Source: Kamptonema formosum PCC 10802
Lineage (GTDB): Bacteria > Cyanobacteriota > Cyanobacteriia > Cyanobacteriales > Oscillatoriaceae
Length of the DNA stretch: 64,000 bases
NCBI RefSeq assembly: GCF_000332335.1
Contig: NZ_KB235948.1
Coordinates: forward strand, 5,500,629-5,564,628
Direction of reading: 5' to 3'
Shown: in pieces, positions 10,261-19,605 of the stretch
How positions within the stretch are numbered: the first letter of the stretch is position 1
Layout of the letters: every line of letters starts with the position of its first letter
Notes under the pieces: model-generated
What the model saw: the letters and a program-made list of their open reading frames with translations, nothing else
Databases searched by the model: none
Told to the model about the DNA's origin: nothing
Position numbers and translations under genes: made by a program

Positions 10261-10573
10261 TCTCGCCGTTTTAGACCTGATTTTTCGCAAAGCCGTAGGC
10301 TTCCGTGTCGGAAGTCAAGGGAGGCAGGCAGAAAAATAAGCGCGGTAATTGAAGTCGCGATTTGCCTGTTCGGAGCTGAACGGGGCGTTTGTCAATTTTT
10401 CAGCTATGTCTGTATTGTATCATGTTTTGTAGGATTGCGCAAGAAATCCAGAATTAAATTTTACCTCTTTTGTCCCCGCTACAGCAGCTGGGGGGTGAAA
10501 ACTGTATCATGGGGAAAGTTTTGGCAACTGCAACGCCACGGAGCGCACGCCGCTAACTCTCACCCACACACCC

Positions 10574-10987
10574 ATGCAGCTTGAATTTGTTCCCGTAGAA
10601 GAATTTTATTTTGCCCTCACCCTAGCAGTTCGCACCTTGGAAGATTTGACCAAACCAGGTTTAGCCGAACTGGTGCGGGAGCGCTTGCAGTCAAAATTTG
10701 GCCAGCCCTCAACAGTCGCCGCCGCCAGCCAGAATACGTTCAACTATGTATTTCGCGTGCGAGATTGCCACAGCAGCCCACCAACTGGGCTGGTTGTCTC
10801 CATATCCGACTGGCATGGCACACTCCGCTTGAGCAGCGATTATGGCTGGACGCTCGACGCCTCTCGCAAGCCGGTGCGCACCGAAAAATTCCAGCACCGG
10901 CAAGAATTTGCCGGGCAGTTGCGAGCTTACCTCCAGGATTGGCTGCAAGTCCCCCTGCTCGAAGAGGCGTCCCATGAAGTAACCTAG
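10574..10987 (+). CDS. Hypothetical protein, 137 aa
   Basis: I do not recognise a family. The product is soluble, with no signal peptide or membrane segment, mildly acidic at the C-terminus (LLEEASHEVT) and rich in aromatic residues early on (FVPVEEFYFALTLAVRTLEDL). Codon use resembles neighbouring genes, there is a clear ATG, and the frame is open and specific to this strand, so I regard it as real. There is no strong Shine-Dalgarno sequence. It stands alone between the TnpB remnant and the convergent RNA-binding protein gene; context gives no function. Confidence 0.6.
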   Translation: MQLEFVPVEEFYFALTLAVRTLEDLTKPGLAELVRERLQSKFGQPSTVAAASQNTFNYVFRVRDCHSSPPTGLVVSISDWHGTLRLSSDYGWTLDASRKPVRTEKFQHRQEFAGQLRAYLQDWLQVPLLEEASHEVT

Positions 10988-11125
10988 ACTTGCCCCAAGA
11001 CCTGCAAGTCTCAATAAAAAGACAGGAGCGGGCGCTTGCCGCACTCTGCTTTTGGCCCAAGTTCCCGACCGGCTCCCCGGCACAAGTGCTCAAAGCGCCC
11101 CCAGTCTTCCGCCCATTAGCTGCGC

Positions 11126-11725
11126 CTAGGGATTGCTCGCTTGAGCCGCTAGCATCTGCTTCAGCTTTTCGAGCTCCTGCGCCCAGCGAGGATCGGGCTG
11201 CGTGGCTTCTGAGGACGAAGACGCGGTGGTGCCGCTGCTGGCAGGTGCTGCTGCGCCACGACGAGACTTGTTTTGGCCACCACCCCGACGACCGCCTGCG
11301 CGCTCGCCACCGCCACCGCCACCGCCTGCGCGCTCGCCACCGCCACCGCCACTCCGCTCGCCTGCACGCTCGCTTGCCCGCTCGCCTGCGGTTTTGACCA
11401 CAGGGGCAGGGACCGGCGCTGCTGTGGCAGGCGCTGCTGCTGCCGCCAGGCTGTGGTCCTCTTCTCCTTTCCCCTTAGACCGAGGCAAAGCCTTTTCTAT
11501 CTTTAGGGGGTTTTCTTTGAAAAGGTAGCCGTTGTACTTTTCGATGATTTGGTCCGCCTCTTCTTCCGTTTTAACTGTCACAAAACCAAACCCCCGGCAT
11601 TTGCCAGTTTTGCGGTCTGTGATCACTTTCGCCGTCACGCCTTCGCCCGCCTCAGCAAAAACGGCTTGCAGCTCCTTGCGGTCTATTTCCTTGGGCAGAT
11701 TGCCGACATAAAGACGAATCGACAT
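11126..11725 (-). CDS. RRM-type RNA-binding protein (Rbp3-like) with expanded glycine-rich linker
   Basis: 199 aa. Residues 1-80 are one RNA recognition motif with RNP2 (LYVGNL, residues 4-9) and RNP1 (RGFGFVTV, about 43-50). A low-complexity Ala/Pro then Gly/Arg/Glu-rich linker follows (about 90-165, repeats of GGERAGGGGG). The C-terminus, PRWAQELEKLKQMLAAQ, matches the conserved tail of Rbp3-class cyanobacterial proteins. Rbp2/Rbp3 have been linked to localising photosystem mRNAs at the thylakoid surface; that role here is inferred by family. I chose the ATG at 11725 because it begins directly at the RRM and has GGAGGTG upstream; the frame's extra 13 codons lie in the leader. The Gly-rich linker is coded by an imperfect tandem repeat at about 11290-11395 and is long for the family. 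Confidence 0.9.
   Translation of the reverse strand: MSIRLYVGNLPKEIDRKELQAVFAEAGEGVTAKVITDRKTGKCRGFGFVTVKTEEEADQIIEKYNGYLFKENPLKIEKALPRSKGKGEEDHSLAAAAAPATAAPVPAPVVKTAGERASERAGERSGGGGGERAGGGGGGGERAGGRRGGGQNKSRRGAAAPASSGTTASSSSEATQPDPRWAQELEKLKQMLAAQASNP
11290..11395. repeat. Imperfect tandem repeat coding the Gly/Arg-rich linker
   Basis: Repeated words CGCTCGCCACCGCCACCGCC and CGCTCGCCTGCACGCTCG within the RNA-binding protein gene. They encode alternating ERA and GGGGG blocks, a likely site of length variation between strains. Confidence 0.8.
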
Positions 11726-12978
11726 GGAACACACCTCCAAAGTTGGGTTCAAACAATTTAACAAACCTTAACCGGCTCAAAGGCCCTCCGCAGACAAGTG
11801 CTGACTCCCGGCGCAGCGCACCAGCCAACCTCCTGCCCCTCTGGCCAACCTCAACAGCGCCGCTCACCCCTCCACAAACATTGATTCAGTAGGGCTGTGC
11901 CGGTCCGCCGCACCCGAAAACACTTCCGCGTGCTGTCAGGTCGCCAATTCAAGCTTTTGGTCATCTCTAGGAAATTGCAGCTCAATGTTGTTTTTGGAGA
12001 TTTCTGTCACGCACTCAAGAAGCGAAACTGCCGTTTCAACCACTCGTGGGATGCCGGGAACTCAAGCCAAAGGGATACTAACATCCCGATTCGTCCTTTA
12101 GTATATCCAGGATATGACGCCCTCAGTAGCCGGTAGCACCACCAATGACCCGAGGCAAAATCCTGTTCGGGTTGCCAGCCGCTGTCTCTACTAATCCGAT
12201 AATCTTCTCATAACTCCTTAAATCTTATCAGAGTCAAGACTCTAAAAACTAGCCGGTCAACCTCAAATAGGGCGAACCTGACCCAAATACTCTTTGTATA
12301 GCTGCTCAGTCAGCCTAAAGAGCGGGGGCGCAAGCAGCGCCTGAGCGCTCTCCCTCAATCCATCAGCTTTTCTTTCTGTTGGGCTGCCAGCCCCTCAACG
12401 CTCTCAAAAGCGCAGAGGTTCGGGGCGCTTGCTATTGTAACCTGGAACAGGCTTGCCTGTTCCCAATCCAAGAAACCGATCTCTTTTGAGCCGTCTTTGC
12501 ATGAACGGCAACTCTCAAGTCCGTCAGCAACCCGCCCATCTGTATGCAACGAGGGCACAGCAAATTTCAAACCCTTCATTAAGGTATCACAGTCAAGACT
12601 CTATAGCTCTTCCCCAGCGACGCACGCTGTTGCCCCTGCCGCCACCGTTCCCCCTGCCGGCAGGCGAAAGGCCAGCCGGTGGCTGCGGCTGGCTGAACAT
12701 GCTGTGTTGGGAAAAGGAAAACCTGACACCGAGACGGTTGACAGAATGCAGTGGAACAAACTTCAGGCATTGCCCACCCTCTCACTGCGGCTTTCTGTGA
12801 ATAAATGTAACACGAGAGCGCCCGAAATTGCAATATTTCTTCACATTTTTTTCACAGCGGGGCACCTGTCCCTGAATTTTTATAAACTCCGGTTGATTGC
12901 CTACATAAATTTAAGGGCAGATTTGTCAGTATAAGTTAGCGCGCGCTTATTTAAATTTTGATTAATCAGGCGGAAACA
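11726..12978. other. 1.25-kb intergenic region between two minus-strand genes
   Basis: No supported gene; the frames present lack family features or plausible starts. A short direct repeat, CAAGACTCTA preceded by CAGAGT or CACAGT, occurs near 12231-12245 and 12592-12603. The 5-prime leader of the RNA-binding protein gene lies in its first part; related cyanobacterial genes have long regulated leaders, but I cannot place a promoter. Confidence 0.5.
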
Positions 12979-15294
12979 TTAAAAGCCGCCGCGAGAGAGC
13001 AGGTAGGCGGCCCACAGCGCCGCCGCACCGGCCAGAATCGCAGACCAAATGGGATGGCCACTCCTGCTGGTTTTGCCGGCACCGGCTTGCAGGGTTTCAA
13101 CATCGATCCAAGGAGTCGCTCCCCGGCGAAACCAGCCCGTAACCGTCACCTGCCGGCTCACCAGATCCCAAGGACGAACCGACTTGGCCTGCAGCCAGAC
13201 CGGCCCCAGCTTCGAGAAGCAGTGCAATTTCACCACCCCAGTTGCAGTTTGCAGCAGCAAGTCCTGTCCGAGCCAATTGCAAATGCCGGTGCGCCCCAAC
13301 AGCCTGCCCTCCAGACGTACCGGCTGGCTGTCAAGGGGCAGAGCCGCCGGCCCGGCCAGCAAGGCCGGCAAACTGGGGGCAGAGAGATCCGCAGAGCGCC
13401 GGATCTCCGGAAAAAACGCATTGAACCGCACAACCGTGCCCAGACTGAATCCAGCCAGCAGCAAGCCCCAGAAAAGCCACTGCCAGTCGCGGAACACCCA
13501 AGAGATCAGGCTGATGCGCAGCTGCACGCCAGTCCAGCCGACCAGCCACAGCAAGCAGGCAGCAGCCAAACCGGCCAGCACCCCAAAAAAAGGAGCGCCC
13601 AGCAGCAAAAGCGTCTTGCGGTTTAAAGATTCAGAACTGCCAGCCGGCACCGAACCCCCCAAATCCAGCTCAGTCTCCAACTTCCAGAAGCGGGCGTACT
13701 GGGCCAGCAGTTGCAGCCGGTCGCCAGTCGGGGGGTGAGAATTGTTGGCCGCCAGCCACCGGCGGTAGGGGTTGCGGCAGTCCCATTCCAGCAGCGACTC
13801 CAGACGAGTGCCGGCCAAACACGAGCCAAGACCGACCGCCTGCCGGTGGCCCACCGGCACCAGCAGGTCAAACCCTTCCAGCAGATAGCTAGTTTTCCCC
13901 TGTTGCCCGACATCCCCAGCAATGCCAGCGGCCATCTTCAGCAGAGCCCGCGTCAGGCCATTAGGATTGCCCGTCGTTTCAGCCGCCAGACGGTCGCTGT
14001 AATAAACCCGCACCCGCGACAGCCACAGAGCAGGCCAGCGCAACAGCCAATAGAGCCCGTAAGAGAGGGCAGAAATCCCCGCCGCCGCTGAACGCAACAA
14101 TTTGGCCTGCCAGCTGCCGGCGTTTTGCCAGCGGTCCCCCCATTGCGCAACTTGCCAGTAAATAAGATAGGGAATATTCGCCACAAGCGCGGCCAGGGAC
14201 ATGACGGCAAAATCCCCGGTGGCAATGTGGCCTATCTCGCCGGCACAAATCGCGGCAATTTCCCCATCTGCCAGCCGGTCGAGCAACCCCTGACTGACGG
14301 CGATGCGGGCCGTGCGGGGCAGGTTGCCGTAAGTCAGCGCCACCGGCGCGGCGGTCGGCAGCAGCTTCAACGCCGGCACTGGCCAGTCTTTTTGGCGGCA
14401 AAAGCGTTTCAGCACCTGCACTGCTTCCGGGCTGCTTGCGGCCAGGGTGTCGGCAGACAGCGGCACTGCGCCATAAAACCGCTGCAGCAGTGCGTCCAGC
14501 AACCAGGGAGAGGCGACCAGCAGCAGGGCCATCGCGGCGAGCACCGGCGGGTTGGGGGCGTAGTAGAGCCGGTAGAACTCCTGAATCGAAGCTAGCCGCA
14601 GTTTGACTAAGATATCGTTGGTGGTGGCCAGGAAGAACTGGAAAATGGCCCGCATCACCCAAAACTGTGCGGCCAGGGTGCCGGCCAACAGCAACCTTAA
14701 ATGCCACTGCTTTGCTAATAGCATTGGCTTACAATCTTTTGCGCGTGCGGCATTTCGCCAGCTGATATTGCAGTTTAGAGGGTGAAAATGGTGGGCCGGT
14801 ATTTGGGGATTGGGGGATTGCTGGGGCTTGTTCTGCTTGCCGGCTGCCGGTGGGGAGGGGGCGGAACCGAGGGGGGTGCGGCTTTTTTTGCCAGCCGGCG
14901 GGGGGGAAGAGGGGACAAAGCCGGTGGGATCTGGTGGGGCTGGGGGTTGGGATGTTTGAGGGGGTGAGGAGAGAATTTGGGGGTAGCGGGCTCGCAAACC
15001 GGCGTTGGTGCGCTCGGCCCATTCTTTGACTTGGCCCTGGGAGCTGGAGCGCAGGGTTTGACAGAGGGCGAGGGCGCTTTCGATCAGGCCATTGCCTTCA
15101 TAGGCGAGGACGAGCCCCATCTGAGCTCGCAGGATAGTGGGTTCGTGAAGCTCAATCTCGCAGACGCCTTCCAGGTGAGCGATGGCTGTGGGGTGATCTC
15201 CCTGTTTGAGCGCCGCTAAACCGGCTTCTAGAGAGGGAGTGGCCGGAGAAGCGCCTCTGTTATTGGATGGAAGGGGGTCGGGAATCGAGGACAT
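12979..15294 (-). CDS. Membrane M48-like metallopeptidase homologue with altered zinc motif
   Basis: About 771 aa with three parts. Residues 1-110 hold a small TPR-like helical region (LEAGLAALKQGDHPTAIAHLE) and a Pro-rich linker. The middle has membrane segments and an M48/Ste24-like core: TARIAVSQGLLDRLADGEIAAICAGEIGHIATGD with a later YYSDRLAAE (expected second Glu ligand region). A C-terminal part has further membrane helices and a soluble beta-rich domain. The core motif should be HExxH, but the first His is Gly352 (codon GGC at 14239-14241), giving GEIGH. Hydrolysis is therefore doubtful. This may be a family-wide change in cyanobacteria, which I cannot check. The frame can extend to 15456, but that extension covers a CRISPR-repeat-like palindrome, so I chose the ATG at 15294. 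Confidence 0.75.
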   Translation of the reverse strand: MSSIPDPLPSNNRGASPATPSLEAGLAALKQGDHPTAIAHLEGVCEIELHEPTILRAQMGLVLAYEGNGLIESALALCQTLRSSSQGQVKEWAERTNAGLRARYPQILSSPPQTSQPPAPPDPTGFVPSSPPPAGKKSRTPLGSAPSPPAAGKQNKPQQSPNPQIPAHHFHPLNCNISWRNAARAKDCKPMLLAKQWHLRLLLAGTLAAQFWVMRAIFQFFLATTNDILVKLRLASIQEFYRLYYAPNPPVLAAMALLLVASPWLLDALLQRFYGAVPLSADTLAASSPEAVQVLKRFCRQKDWPVPALKLLPTAAPVALTYGNLPRTARIAVSQGLLDRLADGEIAAICAGEIGHIATGDFAVMSLAALVANIPYLIYWQVAQWGDRWQNAGSWQAKLLRSAAAGISALSYGLYWLLRWPALWLSRVRVYYSDRLAAETTGNPNGLTRALLKMAAGIAGDVGQQGKTSYLLEGFDLLVPVGHRQAVGLGSCLAGTRLESLLEWDCRNPYRRWLAANNSHPPTGDRLQLLAQYARFWKLETELDLGGSVPAGSSESLNRKTLLLLGAPFFGVLAGLAAACLLWLVGWTGVQLRISLISWVFRDWQWLFWGLLLAGFSLGTVVRFNAFFPEIRRSADLSAPSLPALLAGPAALPLDSQPVRLEGRLLGRTGICNWLGQDLLLQTATGVVKLHCFSKLGPVWLQAKSVRPWDLVSRQVTVTGWFRRGATPWIDVETLQAGAGKTSRSGHPIWSAILAGAAALWAAYLLSRGGF

Positions 15295-15695
15295 AATGGC
15301 TGCGAGTGGCTTTGTTTCCCACCATAGCTCACAAAATTTTGCTGCCACCAACGTTTCAATCCCGTTGCCGGGATTCAGCTGGCCAAAAATTTTCTCCTCC
15401 CACCCCCTCGTGAAATCATTGTCGCATTGATATGGGCTTCTTCGCACAACGGGCATGCTCCCCCACCAACTACCCTAACTCTGGCGGGGGGCGCTGGCAA
15501 TCCGCATTACTGCGGATTCGCAGGCAGGATTTGTGAGGGATAATTGACTCAAAACTGGAACTGGGCCTAGGACTTACGCACAACCATGAAAGAAACCGGG
15601 TTTCTGGTGTGAGAGCCGGCGCTAAAAGTCAAGGAGTTTGGTTGAGAAACCCGGTTTCTGCGCAAGTTCTATGGGCCGTAATAAGTGACACCGGC
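15295..15695. other. Divergent intergenic region with palindromic repeats
   Basis: It separates the minus-strand M48-like gene from the plus-strand hydrolase. It contains a CRISPR-repeat-like single unit at 15353-15378 (GTTTCAATCCC...GGGATTCAGC) and two copies of the dispersed palindrome AGAAACCGGGTTTCT (15591-15605) and AGAAACCCGGTTTCT (15645-15659). Confidence 0.6.
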
Positions 15696-16496
15696 ATGGC
15701 AACGACCGTTTTCGAGCGCAATAACGTACAGGTGCTGGGCAGTGGCAAGCAGACGATTGTCTTTGCCCACGGGTTCGGAACTGACCAGACGGCTTGGCGG
15801 CATCAGGTTGTGGCTTTTCAATCGCGGTATCGCATTGTCCTGTTCGACCATGTGGGAGCAGGCAAGTCAAATTTTGCGGCCTACAGCCCGCGCCGGTACA
15901 GCAGTCTCTACAGCTATGCGGAGGATTTGCTGGAGATCTGCGCTGAGTTGGGCTTGAGACAGTGCGTGCTGGTCGGCCACTCGGTTAGCGGTATGGTCAG
16001 CCTGCTGGCGGCGCTCGTCGATCCAAAGCTGTTCAGCCGGCTCATTTTTATGGGGGCTTCTCCCCGCTACCTCAATGATAAGGATTATGTGGGCGGGTTC
16101 GAGCAGTCGGACTTGGACGCGCTGTACACTGCCATGTCATCTAATTACTATGCTTGGGCGAGTGGCTTTGCGCCTCTGGCCATGCGAAACCCGGAAAGAC
16201 CTGAACTGGCGCTGGAGTTTGCCCAGGGTCTGTCGGCCATCCGCCCGGACATCGCTCAGGCTGTGGCGCGGGTGATTTTCCAGTCTGACCACCGGGCTGA
16301 GTTGCCGCGCCTAAATGTGCCGACTCTGATTATACAGTCGAGCGACGACATTGCCGTGCCGCCTGAGGTGGGGGCATATATGGCAAAAAAGATACCTAAG
16401 AGCCAGCTGATGCCGGTGGCGGCGACCGGCCACTTGCCTCACCTGAGTGCGCCCGAAGAGGTAAACAGGGCCATTGAGGCGTATTTGAAGAAGTGA
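15696..16496 (+). CDS. Alpha/beta hydrolase, RsbQ/KAI2-like
   Basis: 266-aa single-domain alpha/beta hydrolase. It has the oxyanion segment FAHGFGTDQTAWR (residues 24-36), the nucleophile elbow VLVGHSVSGMV (Ser about 94), a catalytic Asp in IIQSSDDIAVP (about 216) and a His in ATGHLPHLSAP (about 246). The strict HGFGTDQ...W and GHSVSGM pattern is that of the RsbQ/D14/KAI2 group. RsbQ pairs with the RsbP phosphatase in stress signalling, and plant relatives are butenolide receptors; the ligand here is unknown. The ATG at 15696 matches the family start, and the 29 extra upstream codons lie in dispersed repeat sequence. No RsbP/PP2C partner is adjacent; a sensor kinase lies 400 bp downstream. 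Confidence 0.88.
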   Translation: MATTVFERNNVQVLGSGKQTIVFAHGFGTDQTAWRHQVVAFQSRYRIVLFDHVGAGKSNFAAYSPRRYSSLYSYAEDLLEICAELGLRQCVLVGHSVSGMVSLLAALVDPKLFSRLIFMGASPRYLNDKDYVGGFEQSDLDALYTAMSSNYYAWASGFAPLAMRNPERPELALEFAQGLSAIRPDIAQAVARVIFQSDHRAELPRLNVPTLIIQSSDDIAVPPEVGAYMAKKIPKSQLMPVAATGHLPHLSAPEEVNRAIEAYLKK

Positions 16497-16892
16497 GCGC
16501 GATTATAGCTGAAGGGAAATTTTAAGTCAATAGGTTTGAGGCGGTTATGAGTTCTGGCAATTAGGGGATCGCCTGAGATATGCCGGAAGGACTATATTAC
16601 ATGATGTCCAGTTGCATCGGTTGAGGAGATGCGGTGCGGGGCATTGGGTATTGGGTATTGGGTATTGGGTATTGAGCATGGGGCAGGGGGCATGGGGCAT
16701 GGGGCATGGGCTTTCCCCTAACCCCTAAACCCTCACCCCTAACCCTTAAGAGTGACCGAGCTCGCAAGGTCAGATAAATTAACCGGAGTCACAGACATCT
16801 GATTTTTGGTTAAACCCTCTGTAACAGGCGTTACAGGTTGGAGATTATCTTATACTTACGTTTAATTGTTTTACTTATTTTCGGATAGCCGG
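16497..16892. other. Intergenic region with heptanucleotide repeats
   Basis: No gene. Four copies of the 7-mer ATTGGGT lie at 16643-16670, then GGGGCAT-type repeats to about 16710, then CCCTAA-type words to about 16750. Such short tandem heptamers are common in filamentous cyanobacteria. Confidence 0.75.
16643..16670. repeat. Heptanucleotide tandem repeat (ATTGGGT)x4
   Basis: Four exact copies, followed by a diverged copy ATTGAGC and then GGGGCAT repeats. Confidence 0.9.
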
Positions 16893-18890
16893 ATGCGGGA
16901 AATCAATGTTTTAAGGGCGTTTGGCGCGTTAACCTTTAATCTCAGATGCAAGATAGAAAATCTTAAATTCATATTAAAGCTGCCGCACAATCATCCAGAG
17001 CGGCTGCCAACGTTTAGAGGCGCTGTGGTGTGGCTGGCGCTGGCACTGGGGGGCTTTTGCCTGCTGGCGGGAGTGCCGCCGGAGCTGCTGGCGGCACCGG
17101 CGCTGTTTGCCGCTGGGGCGATGCTGCCACTGCCGGTGGTGGCGGTGGCGCTGCTGGCGGGGATGGCGCTGTACGGGCAAGAGATGTGGCTGGGGGGTTG
17201 CGCCCTGGCGGTGGGGGGCGCAGCGGTGCTGGGGGTGCTGGCGCGGAGATTCCTGGTGGGTGTGGAGTGGGAGCTGGCATTGCGCCAGCCGGTGGGCTCG
17301 CTGCTGGGTGCCGGCACGGGTGCCACTCCCGAGAGTGTCATGGAGGGAGCGCTGACCAAAATGCGGGACTTGGCGGGTGCCGGTGCGGCGATTGCAGTGC
17401 GCCAACTCGACGAGGTGACGGCTGAGGCGGTGCTGTGCCTGCCCCAGAGCGCTTTGCTGGACAGACTGATAACTCCCAGGCTGTTTGCTGAGGCGCTAGA
17501 GCAAAACCGCTGCTTTTACTATAGCGACTGTGCGTCCGCACCGGGCGGGGCTCGGGTTTTGGTGGCCAGAGGGGCTAGGTCAATAGCCGTGCTGCCGCTT
17601 CAGGATGTGGGGGGTTTGCGCGGGGCAATTGTATTAATTTGGTATCGCCCCACGTCGGTCCCCCCGCACCAGAGGAAGCTGATCGAGTCCAACTTGGCGG
17701 CGCTGCGGACTCTGTTGCGGTTCTCTGACACCACCTCGCACTTGGAGAAGCTGCAGGCGCGCTACGGTGCCATCTTGGAGACGATCCCTCAGGGTGTGGT
17801 GTTTGTGGATGAGAGTGGGGATCAGGGCTGGCTGAATCAGGCGGCGGCGGGGCACTTGGGGCTGGCACCGGGTGCGGTGGAGCCGGTGTCTGTGGCGGTG
17901 GCGATGGCGGCGCTGCGGGAAAGCGCTGACAACCGGCAGGCGATCGCCGAGCAGGCTGTGGGGTTTTTTTCGCAGCCTGATGCCGAGATTCGCGACTGGG
18001 TGTGGGTTTGCCGGAGCGCCGCCTTGGGCCAGAGAGACTGCGGTGGCCCCACAGACAGTCAGGCTCTGCCAGCGCCGGCACCCGACGCCCAAAAGGTGCT
18101 GAGCATCTCGAGTACGCCCACCCGGGTGCGCGATGTCCCCGGTCGCCTCTGGCTGCTGGACGATATTACTGAGCGGTATTTCAGCCGGCTGGCGCTGGTG
18201 CAGCGCACCGCCCAGCTGGAAGCCGTGAATAAAGAGCTAGAAGCATTTTCCCACTCAGTGGCCCACGACTTGCGGGGCCCTCTGGCCGTGATTGACGGCT
18301 TCAGCTTGCTTTTGCTGAGAGATTGTGCGGACCGGCTGGATGCGGACAGTCTGGAGGATCTCCAGCGCATCCGTGGCGCTGCTGAGCGGATGGGCCAGCT
18401 GATCGACGATTTGTTGCAGCTGGCCCGGGTGACGCGGGCTGAGATGAAGCGGCAGCCGGTGGATCTCAGCGCAATGGTTGCGGCGATCGCCCGAGATTTG
18501 AAGGACCGGCACCCGGAACGTCAGGTGGAATTGGCGATAGCGCCCGGGGTGGTGGCCACTGCTGATGGGCGGCTGGTGCAAATCGCCCTGGAGAACCTGT
18601 TGGGCAATGCCTGGAAGTACACGTCCAAGCGCCCCCGGGCTCGGATTGAATTCGGAGTTGGCCTGCAGTCGCCACAGCCGACTTACTTTGTCCGCGATGA
18701 CGGTGCCGGCTTCGATATGGCACAGGCAGATAAACTGTTCGCAGCTTTCGTGCGCCTGCACGACAGTGCTGACTTTGAAGGCACCGGCGTCGGGCTGGCC
18801 ACGGTGCAGCGCATCCTTCACCGGCATGGGGGCCGGATTTGGGCTGAAGCCGCTGTGGAGCGAGGGGCCACCTTCTACTTTACGCTTTAG
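16893..18890 (+). CDS. Membrane sensor histidine kinase (GAF/PAS-like input, phytochrome-type HisKA)
   Basis: 665 aa. Order: three or four hydrophobic segments (about residues 45-120); a GAF-like region (about 130-280, with RSIAVLPLQDVGGLRGAIVL); a PAS-like region opening with ARYGAILETIPQGVVFVDE (about 290-390); a linker; then the kinase core. The H box is FSHSVAHDLRGPLAVIDGF, and the ATPase domain has the N box ALENLLGNAWKYT, G1 VRDDGAGFD, F FAAFVRLH and G2 EGTGVGLATV. It should autophosphorylate on the H-box His and pass phosphate to a response regulator; none is adjacent, and the single-domain regulator at 4.8 kb is too far to pair by position. The frame begins with TTG at 16866, but I prefer the ATG at 16893. 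The input signal is unknown. Confidence 0.88.
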   Translation: MREINVLRAFGALTFNLRCKIENLKFILKLPHNHPERLPTFRGAVVWLALALGGFCLLAGVPPELLAAPALFAAGAMLPLPVVAVALLAGMALYGQEMWLGGCALAVGGAAVLGVLARRFLVGVEWELALRQPVGSLLGAGTGATPESVMEGALTKMRDLAGAGAAIAVRQLDEVTAEAVLCLPQSALLDRLITPRLFAEALEQNRCFYYSDCASAPGGARVLVARGARSIAVLPLQDVGGLRGAIVLIWYRPTSVPPHQRKLIESNLAALRTLLRFSDTTSHLEKLQARYGAILETIPQGVVFVDESGDQGWLNQAAAGHLGLAPGAVEPVSVAVAMAALRESADNRQAIAEQAVGFFSQPDAEIRDWVWVCRSAALGQRDCGGPTDSQALPAPAPDAQKVLSISSTPTRVRDVPGRLWLLDDITERYFSRLALVQRTAQLEAVNKELEAFSHSVAHDLRGPLAVIDGFSLLLLRDCADRLDADSLEDLQRIRGAAERMGQLIDDLLQLARVTRAEMKRQPVDLSAMVAAIARDLKDRHPERQVELAIAPGVVATADGRLVQIALENLLGNAWKYTSKRPRARIEFGVGLQSPQPTYFVRDDGAGFDMAQADKLFAAFVRLHDSADFEGTGVGLATVQRILHRHGGRIWAEAAVERGATFYFTL

Positions 18891-19605
18891 ACTGGGTGCG
18901 CTGCGGCCCGCCACCCCGTCGTTTTTACTCTCAAAAATTAAAATATATCGATCCTAACAGATTTATAAAAAGTTATCAGTTCTGAACAAAGGGATAAGGA
19001 AATTTCCAAGTTAACGGAACAGCTGTTCTGTGGCATCTAGCAACTGAGGGCTCTCAGCTGTATTCCGCTTTCAAATTGGTGGGTGAACCCCCCATTCTCT
19101 CTTCTTTACAGCCCGCAGCCTTCGCATGTGTGACAGACCCGATCGAGAGAGGGGGGAGAGGGGAAGGGGAGAGCGCTCCCTGGATACATGCCACTTAGTA
19201 TTCGTCTGGGGGGAGGGGTGTAAAGTTTAGTAACACACTCAAGAGTCAAAGGCTATAATAGACACAAATGGCTATCGGTTAGAAGGGGTTGGAAAATTTG
19301 TTAAGCGGGCGGGAACCCCAGACAATCGTCTCCTGTCAATAAGAGGGAAAGCCAGAGCGTCAGGGCAGTGCCGAGAGGCGCAAACAGAACGCTGATGAGA
19401 TGGCTGTTAACTGTTTAAAGGATGAGTGCGATCGTGGCGAAATCAATGCTCGACACTAGGCACTTGTTAGAGGATATATATAGAGGAAATGGCTGAGCGG
19501 TTTAAGTCTGTCAGGCTGCTTGTGCTTAGCGATATCCTTGAGCTCTCATCTACTCATTATTTCGGTTCGATTTACATTCATCAGGTAAGTGATTGAGGAT
19601 TCACC
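18891..19605. other. Upstream region of the first COP23-like gene
   Basis: No gene. A TATAAT lies at 19254-19259. The last 280 bp resemble the regions upstream of the second and third COP23-like genes: a block around 19434-19475 (GGCGAAATCAATGCTCGA...TTAGAGGA) and the 24-bp block at 19579-19602 next to the start. A tRNA-like D-arm string at 19488-19500 is part of this shared leader and does not fold into a tRNA. Confidence 0.55.
19579..19602 (+). promoter_or_regulatory. Conserved leader block with ribosome binding site, COP23-like gene 1
   Basis: CATCAGGTAAGTGATTGAGG followed by ATTC. It includes a GAGG Shine-Dalgarno sequence, and the block repeats almost exactly before the two paralogues (20975-20998, 22031-22054). 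Confidence 0.8.

Noticed and set aside
19488-19600. tRNA-like string (TGGCTGAGCGG and, later, GGTTCGA)
   Set aside because: Acceptor and anticodon stems do not pair, and the stretch aligns with the leaders of the other two COP23-like genes.
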